32,457 nt of DNA from Thiobacillus sp. UBA6205. GTDB taxonomy: Bacteria > Pseudomonadota > Gammaproteobacteria > Burkholderiales > Thiobacillaceae. The notes under the pieces are model-generated. The model was not told the origin of the DNA. It ran no database searches and saw nothing but the letters and a program-made list of their open reading frames with translations. Below, in pieces: positions 8,053 through 15,703 of this stretch. The translations under genes and the position numbers were made by a program. Where the stretch lies: positions 1 through 32,457 of the forward strand of contig DISR01000017.1 in NCBI GenBank assembly GCA_002421825.1, read 5' to 3'. How positions within the stretch are numbered: position 1 is the stretch's first letter; every line of letters begins with the position of its first letter.

Positions 8053-10157
8053 ACCCTCGATTGACGCTAAGGCAGGCCCTGTCCCCGATGTTGGCACGGG
8101 TGCAGGCCGAGTTGCGTTATGGGGAAATAGACGGCGACGGAAGCGACTTGCGCGTATTCGCGGTGTTCGACGATGAACGCCTGCTCGGACTGGTTTCGGA
8201 GAAACAGGCCATGCTGTTCCCCGGCCGAATCTTTGCCGACCTCATCGTATTGCGGCAGCCGCGCCCGCTGACGGAGGACACCCCGCTTGAGCAGGCAATT
8301 GACCGCCTTGAGGAATCGCGAAGCGATTTCCTCCCGGTGCAGGACGCGGACGGGAAATTCCTCGGCGTGATCACCCGGGCGTCCCTTTTCGGCGCCCTGG
8401 CCAAAAGCGAACACACGCTCAACGAAGAACGCGCCAGCCTCATCCGGCAATTGCAAACCGAACTCGACAATCGCCGCATTGCGACCTCGGTATTCGAAAC
8501 GACCAGCGAGGGAATCGTCGTCACCGATGCGCAAGCCCATATCATCCTGGTCAACCGGGCCTTCACCGAGACCACCGGCTACACGCCGGATGAAGTTCGC
8601 GGCCAGACGCCGCACCTGTTCAGTTCCGGGCACCACAAACATGATTTCTACGAGAACATGTGGGCCAGCATTACCCAGACCGGCGCCTGGAGCGGGGAAA
8701 TATGGAACCGGCGCAAGAATGGGGAAATATATCCCGAATGGCTGCACATCAACGCCATCCGCGACGATGCGGGCAATGTCACGCACCATGTCGGCGTATT
8801 CTCGGATATCAGCCAGCACAAGACGGTGCAGAAACGCCTGCACGATCTGGCCTATTACGATGCCCTGACCCACCTGCCCAACCGGCAGCTTTTTTATGAG
8901 CGCCTAGAACAGGCCGTTGCGATCGCTGACCGGGACCGGCGCGGATTTACCCTTTTGTTCCTGGACTTTGACCGCTTCAAGGAAATCAATGATTCCCTGG
9001 GCCACCGGTTCGGCGACCAGCTGCTTGTCGAGGCCGCGCAACGTTTGCGCAGCCTGATACGGACCACCGATACGGTGGCGCGCTGGGGAGGGGACGAGTT
9101 CATTCTGATTCTGCAGGAACCCGAGGGAGCCTGGAAGGCCGCCCCGGTGGCACGCAAGATCATCCATGCCTTCGATTCCCCCGTCCGCTTCAACGGCAAT
9201 GAAACCTACATTTCCGCCAGCATCGGCATCGCCCGTTATCCTGATGACGGCGACAGCATGGAACTGCTGGTCAGCAATGCCGACGCCGCCATGTATCGCG
9301 CCAAGGGAAACGGCCGGGCGTGCTATTCGTTCTACACGCCCGAATTGAACCAGCACCTTGTGGAACACCTGAAACTGGAGAACGCGCTGCGCACCTGCCT
9401 GCATGAAGGCGGCCTGACGCTGGCCTGGCAACCCCAATTCCGGCTGGCGGACGGCCTGCTTACGGGGGTCGAGGTTCTCACGCGCTGCCACCATTCCGGC
9501 CTGGGCGACATCCCGCCTGTCAAATTCATTCCCATTGCCGAGGAATGCGGCCTGATCTTCGAACTCGGCCAGTGGGTGCTCAATGAGGCTGCCAGCCATG
9601 CAGCCCAACTCTGCAATTGCGGCACCCCTCCAGAAGGGCTGCGCGTGGCCGTCAACATCTCGCCCTTGCAAATGCGCAATCGCGACCTGGCGCAGGAGTT
9701 TATCGAGCCGCTCATGAAACATGGCCTGACTCCGGCTTGCATCGAGCTGGAAATTACCGAAAGCGCGCTGATGAGCAAGGAATTCTCCGCCGAGGACGGC
9801 CTGCAAAAACTCAGCGACCTGGGCATGCATTTCGCGATAGACGACTTCGGCACCGGCTACTCCAACCTGGCCTACCTGAAACGCTTTGCCGTCCACCGGC
9901 TCAAGATCGACCGCGCTTTCATACAGGAAATCGCCGAATCCGAAACGGATCGGCAGATTGTGGCCGCCATCATCAGCATGGGCCACAGCCTGGGGCTGAA
10001 ACTGGTCGCCGAGGGCGTCGAAACCGAAGCGCAAAAAAACATCCTGATGCAATTGGAGTGCGATGAAGTGCAAGGCTTTTTGTTCGGACGGCCGCTTCCT
10101 TTCGATGAGTTCGTCAAGCTGTTGCCTGCGCACGAGAATCCATGCAAAAGCCATTGA
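8049..10157 (+). CDS. CBS-PAS-GGDEF-EAL protein (c-di-GMP synthesis/turnover)
   Basis: 702 aa, no membrane segments. Domains: CBS pair (about 25-117), a short helix linker, PAS (about 145-255, ending in a PAC-type region), GGDEF (about 265-430) and EAL (about 440-695). The cyclase site GGDEF is intact at 347-351, with an inhibitory I-site RTTD at 338-341. In the phosphodiesterase domain the signature reads EVL (475-477) instead of EAL, but the catalytic Glu is kept. Other key residues are present: EITE (568-571), DDFGTG (598-603), LKID (618-621) and AEGVE (654-658). Both activities are therefore possible. CBS pairs usually sense adenine nucleotides and PAS a ligand or redox state. It lies 317 bp upstream of rpfG, the other c-di-GMP enzyme here. 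Confidence 0.92.
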   Translation: MNPRLTLRQALSPMLARVQAELRYGEIDGDGSDLRVFAVFDDERLLGLVSEKQAMLFPGRIFADLIVLRQPRPLTEDTPLEQAIDRLEESRSDFLPVQDADGKFLGVITRASLFGALAKSEHTLNEERASLIRQLQTELDNRRIATSVFETTSEGIVVTDAQAHIILVNRAFTETTGYTPDEVRGQTPHLFSSGHHKHDFYENMWASITQTGAWSGEIWNRRKNGEIYPEWLHINAIRDDAGNVTHHVGVFSDISQHKTVQKRLHDLAYYDALTHLPNRQLFYERLEQAVAIADRDRRGFTLLFLDFDRFKEINDSLGHRFGDQLLVEAAQRLRSLIRTTDTVARWGGDEFILILQEPEGAWKAAPVARKIIHAFDSPVRFNGNETYISASIGIARYPDDGDSMELLVSNADAAMYRAKGNGRACYSFYTPELNQHLVEHLKLENALRTCLHEGGLTLAWQPQFRLADGLLTGVEVLTRCHHSGLGDIPPVKFIPIAEECGLIFELGQWVLNEAASHAAQLCNCGTPPEGLRVAVNISPLQMRNRDLAQEFIEPLMKHGLTPACIELEITESALMSKEFSAEDGLQKLSDLGMHFAIDDFGTGYSNLAYLKRFAVHRLKIDRAFIQEIAESETDRQIVAAIISMGHSLGLKLVAEGVETEAQKNILMQLECDEVQGFLFGRPLPFDEFVKLLPAHENPCKSH

Positions 10158-10474
10158 TAAGGCGCGAATCGTCGATTTTCCAGCGCAATTGACGTTTCCC
10201 CTGCGCAAAAGCCGAATCCCGGTTAATTCTCCGTTCACGGCGCATCCGCGCCCACACAAACTGCCCACGTACCGAAAACAACCCGCAACTATTTGTTTTA
10301 TCGGGTATTAATTAATCAAGTAATCTTGCCGTTTCATGCATTGTCGGCAATTCCCCTTGTCGCCCGACGGCAATGCCAAGAATTTTCTGGCATTGATGCG
10401 TGGAAGCAGCATCTAGAATCGTTTAATAATTCGATGCGTGACTTGACCAACCATAGTGAAGCAGGGAGATTCAA
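10158..10474 (+). promoter_or_regulatory. Intergenic region upstream of rpfG with an operator-like dyad
   Basis: 317 bp without a gene. The most notable element is a perfect dyad at 10371-10395: CAATGCCA, nine bases, TGGCATTG. It ends just before a possible promoter (TAGAAT at 10414-10419 with a TTGATG 15 bp upstream, a short spacer). An AT-rich palindrome (ATTAATTAAT, about 10307-10316) lies further upstream. The rpfG ribosome-binding site AGGGAGA is at 10461-10467. The dyad could be a transcription-factor operator or an mRNA hairpin; the sequence alone does not decide. No clear intrinsic terminator follows the upstream GGDEF-EAL gene. Confidence 0.4.
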
Positions 10475-11608
10475 ATGACACGTCCATTGCTGCACATCGT
10501 GAATGCCGGCGTCGCCAGCGAGTGGCCGACACCGACCGAAAGGGGAAACTCCGCCTTCGTCATGATCGTGGATGACCGCCCCACCGCGCGCAGCCTGCTC
10601 ATGGGCCTGGCGCGCTCGCTGGAGCTGGGGCTGCACGTGGAGTGCTTCGCCGACCCGCAGGCGGCGCTGGACCGCGCCATGGCGCAGACGCCGGATCTCG
10701 TCATTTCGGATTACCGCATGCCGGGCATGGACGGCATCGAATTCATCCGCCGGCTGCGCGAGGTGCCGAAGCTGTATGAAGTCCCGATCGTCATGGTGAC
10801 GGTGGTGGAGGACCGCCAGATCCGCTACCAGGCCCTGGAGTCGGGCGCCACCGATTTCCTCACCCGCCCGATCGATCCGCAGGAATGCCGCGCCCGCTGC
10901 CGCAATCTGCTGGCCCTGCGCCGCTCGCAAAAAAACGTGCTCGACCGCGCCAAGTGGCTGGAAGACCAGGTGATGCAGGCGACGCTGGACATCCGCATCC
11001 GCGAGAAGGAAACCCTGCTCAGGCTCGCCAAGGCCGGCGAATACCGCGACGAGGAAACCGGCAACCACATCATCCGCATGGCCAAGTACTCGCGCCTGAT
11101 CGCCGAGGAGCTCAAGCTGACGGCCATGGAATGCGACGAAATCGAGTCTTCTTCGCCCATGCACGACATCGGCAAGATCGGCATCTCCGACCATATCCTG
11201 CACAAGCCCGGACCGCTTGACGAAGCGGAGTGGAAGACCATGCGCATGCACACGGTGATCGGCCACAAGATGCTGTCCGACAGCCCGTCGCGCTACCTGC
11301 AGATCGGCGCCGTGATCGCCCTCGGGCACCACGAGAAGTTCGACGGCACGGGCTATCCATACGGCCTCGCCGGCGACGCCATCCCGCTGCCCGCGCGCAT
11401 CGTCGCGGTGGCCGACGTGTTCGATGCGCTGATCGCGAAACGGCCATACAAGAATCCCTGGCCGCCCGAAAAGGCGCTGGACTACATCAAGTCGGGCGCG
11501 GGCAGCCATTTCGACCCGGACTGCGTCCATGTCTTCCTGAGACGGCTGGACGAGGTCATGCATGTCATGCGGAAATACAGCGACGGCTCCCAACACGACC
11601 AGGCATGA
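10475..11608 (+). CDS. rpfG: RpfG-like response regulator with HD-GYP c-di-GMP phosphodiesterase
   Basis: 377 aa, cytoplasmic. Receiver domain (about 27-147): acidic pair Asp33-Asp34, phospho-acceptor Asp79 (ISDYRMPGMDG), Thr109. HD-GYP domain (about 175-365): catalytic HD at 230-231 in HDIGKIGI, then HHEKFDGTGYP (285-295) containing the GYP motif. This architecture is that of RpfG, which on phosphorylation by RpfC degrades c-di-GMP in DSF signalling. It overlaps rpfC by ATGA, so the two are coupled. Odd points: the lysine that is nearly invariant in receivers is Arg131 (DFLTRPID), and a 25-residue N-terminal extension precedes the receiver. HD-GYP receivers outside DSF systems look alike, but the rpfC-rpfF neighbours make the call strong. 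Confidence 0.9.
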   Translation: MTRPLLHIVNAGVASEWPTPTERGNSAFVMIVDDRPTARSLLMGLARSLELGLHVECFADPQAALDRAMAQTPDLVISDYRMPGMDGIEFIRRLREVPKLYEVPIVMVTVVEDRQIRYQALESGATDFLTRPIDPQECRARCRNLLALRRSQKNVLDRAKWLEDQVMQATLDIRIREKETLLRLAKAGEYRDEETGNHIIRMAKYSRLIAEELKLTAMECDEIESSSPMHDIGKIGISDHILHKPGPLDEAEWKTMRMHTVIGHKMLSDSPSRYLQIGAVIALGHHEKFDGTGYPYGLAGDAIPLPARIVAVADVFDALIAKRPYKNPWPPEKALDYIKSGAGSHFDPDCVHVFLRRLDEVMHVMRKYSDGSQHDQA

Positions 11609-14127
11609 TCCACAGCTTGAAAACGTTCCTGCGCGAAAGCGGCAAGGCCGTCGCCCGCCGCGTGCGCTCGCGCCCCGACACCGAGTTCCAGCAGGCCTTC
11701 ATCCGCATCATCATCGGCCTGGCCTTCGCCTTCTATTTCACCGACAAGGATGTGCTCACCGGCTATCCCCAGCACTCGGCCTGGGTCGTGCTCCTGATGT
11801 GGGCCTTCGTCGGCTGGTCGGTCGTGCTGACCCTGCTCGCCTTCGTGAGCCGCGAGGCCTCGCCCGTGCGGCGCTATCTCGGCATGCTTTCCGACACGCT
11901 CATCACCACCTACCTGATGGCGGTGACCGGCGAGGCGGGCGCGGCGCTGGTGTTCGTCTATCTGTGGGTGACGCTGGGCAACGGTTTCCGCTATGGCATC
12001 CGCTACCTGGTCGCCTGCGGCGGGCTGTCGGTGACCGGTTTCGCTTTCGTGATCGCGACCAGCCCGTTCTGGCAGACGCACACCGGCATCGCCACGGGCC
12101 TGATGATCATGCTGGTGCTGATACCAGGCTATACGCTATTCCTGCTCAAGCAGTTGTACCGCGCCATCGAGCAGGCCAAGGCCGCCAATGCCGCCAAGTC
12201 GGCCTTCCTGGCCAACATGAGCCATGAGTTGCGCACGCCTTTGAACGGCGTGATCGGCATCGCCGACCTCTTGCGCGAAACCCCGCTCAACAAGGAGCAG
12301 CAGGAGCTGACCCAGGTCATTCACGCTTCCGCGCTGGCCCTGCACCGCCTGATCGAGAACGTGCTCGACATCTCGCGCATCGAGGCCGGCAAGCTGACCT
12401 GCGTCAACGAGGATTACGACCTGCACTACCTGATCAATTCGCTGGTGATGATGCTGGAGCCGCAGGCGCACCGCAAAGGCCTGGTGATGGCCGCGCACAT
12501 CGCGCCGCGCACGCCCTTCTTCCTGCACGGCGATGTCCAGCACCTGCGCCAGGTGCTGATCAACCTCGTCGGCAACGCCATCAAGTTCACCGAGCACGGC
12601 CGCGTCGATGTCTATGTGCGTCCCTTCGCCGAGCTGGGGCGCACCTGGCTGCACTTCGAGGTGACCGATAGCGGCATCGGCATCCCTTCGGAAATGCAGC
12701 GGCGGATTTTCGAAAGCTTCACCCAGGCGGATGCTTCCATCACGCGCCGCTACGGCGGCACCGGGCTGGGCACCAGCATCTCCAAGCAGCTGGTGGAAAT
12801 GATGGGCGGGCGCATCGGCCTCAACAGCCTGCCGGGCGAAGGCACCACGTTCTGGTTCGAGTTTCCGGTCGAGGAACAGGAACAGCATCCGCTGCGCGAT
12901 CTGCTGCCGGACCGCCTGCGCGTGGGCATGCTCGCCAGCCCCGAGCTGAGCCGGCGCCTGAGCGACCTGATCGGCAACTGGGACGGCGAGGCCGTCGCCC
13001 TGAACGCCAACGCGAACTCGGTCGTCGGCATGATCACGGGATCGGAGGTCGCCCCGGATGCGCTGATCGTGGAACGCAACCTGCTCGGCACGGATCCCGC
13101 CCAGTTCGTGCGGCTTTTGCATGACAGTCCGGGATTCGGGCATTTCCCGGTCATCCTGATCGACGCCGACGCCGCCGGCCACCAGGACGACGTGTGGGTG
13201 AAGGCCGGTTACAGCGCGGTGCTGCAATTGCCGGTCAATCCGACCCTGCTGTTCAACGTGCTGCACGAAGCCGCCAGCCACAAGAATCTGCCGGAGAACG
13301 TGGTGTCGCTGGCGGAGCATTTCCAGGCGCGGGCGGGGCGCACCCGCCTGCGCATCCTCGTGGCGGAGGACAACCCGGTCAACCAGCGCGTGATGCGCGG
13401 GCTGCTGGAGCACGCCGGACATGAGGTGGTGATGGCAAACGACGGCGAGGAGGCGCTGGATTTGCTGGAAGCCAACGCCGGCCAGCTCTCGCTGGCGATC
13501 ATGGACATGCACATGCCCGGCCTGTCGGGGCCGGAAACGGTGAAGCGCTGGCGCTTCATGGAAAAGAGCCACCTGCCCATCATCATGCTGACGGCGGACG
13601 CGCGCAACGAGGCGGAACGGCATTGCCGCGAAGCGGGGGCGGACGACTTCCTGACCAAACCGGTCAACAGCCGCGCGCTGCTGGACAAGGTCGCGCAACT
13701 CGCCCTGCCCGGCAAGGACGAGGCGGCCAGGGCGGCGGGCGGCAAGCCGCACAGGCCGGCCTGCGTGATCGACGATTCCATCCTCAAGGAACTCGCCGAG
13801 TTCGGCGGCGGACTGGACTTCGTCCGCGAGCTGGTCAACGAATTCCGCCAGGACAGCAACCGCGCCCTGCAGGCGACGCGCCAGGCCCTCGTCGACCGCA
13901 ACTACGGTGCCTGGCGAGAGCAGATGCACATGCTGAAGGGCGGCGCCAGCGACGTCGGCGCCCAGGCCATGGCCGAGGCATGCGACGAAGCCGAGCGCAT
14001 CAAGCCTTTCGAAATCACGCTTCCGCTCGCCTCGGAACGGCTGGACATGGTGAGCGCGGCGCAGCAGCAGGCGCTCTCCGCCATGGAGGAGTTCCTAGCC
14101 CGCCAGCAAAGCGCCCTGGGCCTGTGA
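11605..14127 (+). CDS. rpfC: RpfC-like hybrid sensor histidine kinase with HPt domain (DSF receptor)
   Basis: 840 aa. Five or six membrane helices (about 30-46, 59-81, 91-108, 112-128, 131-155, 160-181) form the sensor. HisKA follows with phospho-acceptor His207 (NMSHELRTPLNG), then HATPase (N box GNAIKFTE near 323-330, G1 DSGIGIP 355-361, G2 GGTGLG 384-389). A receiver at 581-700 has Asp589, Asp634 and Lys685, and a C-terminal HPt has His775 (HMLKG). This is the RpfC order, with phosphorelay His-Asp-His to RpfG. It is about 115 residues longer than Xanthomonas RpfC (726 aa): residues 437-560 look like a second, degenerate receiver with Glu490 where the phospho-Asp should be. Start chosen at the ATGA overlap with rpfG; a longer upstream open frame is only the rpfG shadow. 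Its 3' end overlaps convergent rpfF by 33 bp. Confidence 0.93.
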   Translation: MIHSLKTFLRESGKAVARRVRSRPDTEFQQAFIRIIIGLAFAFYFTDKDVLTGYPQHSAWVVLLMWAFVGWSVVLTLLAFVSREASPVRRYLGMLSDTLITTYLMAVTGEAGAALVFVYLWVTLGNGFRYGIRYLVACGGLSVTGFAFVIATSPFWQTHTGIATGLMIMLVLIPGYTLFLLKQLYRAIEQAKAANAAKSAFLANMSHELRTPLNGVIGIADLLRETPLNKEQQELTQVIHASALALHRLIENVLDISRIEAGKLTCVNEDYDLHYLINSLVMMLEPQAHRKGLVMAAHIAPRTPFFLHGDVQHLRQVLINLVGNAIKFTEHGRVDVYVRPFAELGRTWLHFEVTDSGIGIPSEMQRRIFESFTQADASITRRYGGTGLGTSISKQLVEMMGGRIGLNSLPGEGTTFWFEFPVEEQEQHPLRDLLPDRLRVGMLASPELSRRLSDLIGNWDGEAVALNANANSVVGMITGSEVAPDALIVERNLLGTDPAQFVRLLHDSPGFGHFPVILIDADAAGHQDDVWVKAGYSAVLQLPVNPTLLFNVLHEAASHKNLPENVVSLAEHFQARAGRTRLRILVAEDNPVNQRVMRGLLEHAGHEVVMANDGEEALDLLEANAGQLSLAIMDMHMPGLSGPETVKRWRFMEKSHLPIIMLTADARNEAERHCREAGADDFLTKPVNSRALLDKVAQLALPGKDEAARAAGGKPHRPACVIDDSILKELAEFGGGLDFVRELVNEFRQDSNRALQATRQALVDRNYGAWREQMHMLKGGASDVGAQAMAEACDEAERIKPFEITLPLASERLDMVSAAQQQALSAMEEFLARQQSALGL

Positions 14128-15003
14128 GGCCAGGGCCTCCGCCTTTCCGTTCTGGCGCGCGACCAGCCGCTCCATCATGCGCAAATCCTTGGGCCCGAGG
14201 CGGAACGCAGCGTCCACCCAGATTTCGGTGATGCGCATAAGCTCCTCGTAGGAGACGGGCTGGCTGACTTCGCGCGCCTCGCGCAAGGCCAGGGTGCCGT
14301 TTCTGGCGCGCGACTCCCGCCTGACGAATTCGTAGACGGCCTGCTCGCCTTCGCCGGGCTCGGCCAGCACGTCGACCACGCCCATGTCGTAGAGCTCCTC
14401 GGCGGTGTACAGCTTGCCCGAGAGGATGATCTTTTCCGCCTGGTGGTGCCCGATGCGGCGGCCGAGCAGGGTCAAGGCGCCCATGCCCGGGAACAGGTTG
14501 AAGAGGATCTCCGGAAAGCCGAGCTTGCAGCCGCGCTCGGCGATCAGGGCGTTGCCGGACAGCGCGCATTCGAAGCCGCCGCCCAGCGCGTCGCCCTGCA
14601 CCAGGGTAATGGTCTTGAGGTTCGGGCGTTCAAGATGCGCCGCGATCAGGTAAAGCGGCTCGATGCAGGCACGCGCATACTTCAGCAGGTTGGCGCGGTC
14701 CTGTTCCAGAATGAGCCGATGGAACAGGTTGAGGTCGCCGCCAAGGTTGAACACACCCGGGACGGACGAGGCGATGACGGCGTAGGTGATTTCGTCCTGC
14801 CGCGGACTGCTGTCGATCAGTTCGGTAAGGTCGCCGAACCAGCGCATGAAGTCTGCCAGCAGGGTGTAGGTGTAGCACGGTCGCGGCTCGGCATGCATGT
14901 AGCCCCATGCGATGCCGTTGTGCGCATCGAGATAGGCGGTCAACTGGGTATTGCCATCGCTGACCGGCTGAAGCTTGGATTGGACAAATTGCAAATGCGA
15001 CAT
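14095..15003 (-). CDS. rpfF: RpfF, DSF synthase (crotonase-family acyl-ACP dehydratase/thioesterase)
   Basis: 302 aa, crotonase fold. RpfF enzymes make cis-2-unsaturated fatty acids (DSF family) by dehydrating 3-hydroxyacyl-ACP and then releasing the free acid. Both catalytic glutamates are present: Glu145 (GGGFECALS) and Glu165 (GFPEILFNLFPGMG), 20 residues apart as in Xanthomonas RpfF (Glu141/Glu161). The oxyanion-hole segment FNLGGDLNLF (85-94) is kept, and the length is close to the Xanthomonas enzyme. Ordinary enoyl-CoA hydratases lack the LFPGMG context, so this is RpfF rather than a beta-oxidation enzyme. GGGAGAAC precedes the ATG. It is convergent to rpfG-rpfC, as rpfF is in Xanthomonas, with a 33-bp tail-to-tail overlap. 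Confidence 0.94.
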   Translation of the reverse strand: MSHLQFVQSKLQPVSDGNTQLTAYLDAHNGIAWGYMHAEPRPCYTYTLLADFMRWFGDLTELIDSSPRQDEITYAVIASSVPGVFNLGGDLNLFHRLILEQDRANLLKYARACIEPLYLIAAHLERPNLKTITLVQGDALGGGFECALSGNALIAERGCKLGFPEILFNLFPGMGALTLLGRRIGHHQAEKIILSGKLYTAEELYDMGVVDVLAEPGEGEQAVYEFVRRESRARNGTLALREAREVSQPVSYEELMRITEIWVDAAFRLGPKDLRMMERLVARQNGKAEALASQAQGALLAG

Positions 15004-15026
15004 GATGTTCTCCCGGGCGGTTGATC

Positions 15027-15085
15027 ATGACGGGTATTCGTCATTAACGCTCAGGCTAGTCGGCTTGCTTCGCGGTGGCAAGCCG
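15027..15085 (-). promoter_or_regulatory. Leader of rpfF with two hairpins and a weak promoter
   Basis: Upstream of rpfF a 6-bp hairpin (ATGACG / CGTCAT, 15027-15044) sits close to the ribosome-binding site, and an 8-bp hairpin (CGGCTTGC / GCAAGCCG, 15061-15085) lies beyond it. On the minus strand a TTGCCA, 17 bp, TAGCCT pair overlaps the larger hairpin and could be a weak promoter. Whether these act as DNA operators or RNA structures is unknown. Confidence 0.35.
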
Positions 15086-15132
15086 GCCGGCGCCCCGGCG
15101 AACGGCGCGCGGGCGCGGGGGCGGCGCAGCAT

Positions 15133-15160
15133 AAAAAAACCCGCCGGACGGCGGGTTTTT
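15133..15160 (-). terminator. Intrinsic terminator of rpmB-rpmG (bidirectional form)
   Basis: Stem ACCCGCC / GGCGGGT (15139-15145 and 15150-15156), loop GGAC, flanked by an A7 run on one side and T5 on the other. On the minus strand it gives a GC hairpin followed by a T-rich tail 18 bp after the rpmG stop codon. It also separates the ribosomal protein genes from the rpfF leader. Confidence 0.9.
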
Positions 15161-15178
15161 CCCGGAACCGAAGCCTGC

Positions 15179-15346
15179 TTACTTCAGCTTGGTTTCCTTG
15201 TACATCACATGCTTGCGGGCCTTGGGATCGAACTTCATGATCTCCATCTTGCCGGGCATGGTCTTCTTGTTCTTGGTGGTGGTGTAGAAGTGGCCGGTGC
15301 CCTCAGTGGACTCCAGCTTGATTTTTTCGCGTCCGCCTTTTGCCAT
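15179..15346 (-). CDS. rpmG: 50S ribosomal protein L33
   Basis: 55 aa, beginning MAKGGREKIKLESTEGTGHFYTT on translation of the minus strand and ending KETKLK. Motifs of L33 are clear: STEGTGHFYTTTKNK and MEIMKFDPKARKHVMYKE. It lacks the zinc-binding CxxC pairs, so it is the cysteine-free form. AAGGGGTAGATC before the ATG is a strong ribosome-binding site. It follows rpmB by 10 bp, the standard bacterial rpmBG pair, and ends at a good intrinsic terminator. It is a small basic protein of the large ribosomal subunit near the E site. Confidence 0.96.
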   Translation of the reverse strand: MAKGGREKIKLESTEGTGHFYTTTKNKKTMPGKMEIMKFDPKARKHVMYKETKLK

Positions 15347-15356
15347 GATCTACCCC

Positions 15357-15593
15357 TTAAATCTTTTCGCCGCGGGCGCGCATTTCGGCGAGAACGGCAT
15401 CGATGCCATTCTTGTCGATGGTGCGCAGCGCCGCATTGGTAAGCCGCAGGGTGACATAGCGGTTTTCGCTCTCGACCCACAGACGGCGGTTTTGCAGGTT
15501 GGGCAGAAACCGGCGCTTGGTTTTGTTGTTTGCGTGGGAAACGTTGTTCCCAGACATGGGCTTCTTGCCCGTTACCTGACATACGCGAGCCAT
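15357..15593 (-). CDS. rpmB: 50S ribosomal protein L28
   Basis: 78 aa, starting MARVCQVTGKKPMSGNNVSH with NNKTKRRFLPNLQNRR and the C-terminal GIDAVLAEMRARGEKI typical of proteobacterial L28. It has only one cysteine (Cys5), so it is the non-zinc form. The ATG at 15593 is preceded by GGAGAG; an open frame continues upstream but has no L28 homology and contains the promoter. First gene of the rpmB-rpmG operon, with a promoter about 75-100 bp upstream of the start. Confidence 0.96.
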   Translation of the reverse strand: MARVCQVTGKKPMSGNNVSHANNKTKRRFLPNLQNRRLWVESENRYVTLRLTNAALRTIDKNGIDAVLAEMRARGEKI

Positions 15594-15666
15594 GATGCGC
15601 TCTCCAAGAATAAAATATTTAGTAACCCGCGAATCCGGCGAACCGGCCGAATTCGGAAAAACGCGG

Positions 15667-15696
15667 ATTATGCCATGAAAACCGATGCGGAGCCAA
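15667..15696 (-). promoter_or_regulatory. Probable sigma-70 promoter of rpmB-rpmG
   Basis: On the minus strand: TTGGCT (-35), 18 bp spacer, CATAAT (-10, one mismatch to consensus). Transcription would start near 15660 and give a leader of about 65 nt that is AT-rich just before the ribosome-binding site. Confidence 0.55.
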
Positions 15697-15703
15697 CCCC
15701 CTC

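Noticed and set aside
11230..11604. N-terminal extension of RpfC
   Set aside because: It is the out-of-frame shadow of the rpfG 3' half; the ATGA overlap start gives a normal membrane N-terminus.
12136..13929. 597-aa minus-strand open frame antisense to rpfC
   Set aside because: No recognisable protein features; rpfC on the plus strand has all expected motifs.
14095..15003. Ordinary enoyl-CoA hydratase of beta-oxidation
   Set aside because: The two Glu at 20-residue spacing, the LFPGMG segment and the rpfC-rpfG neighbours point to DSF synthase.
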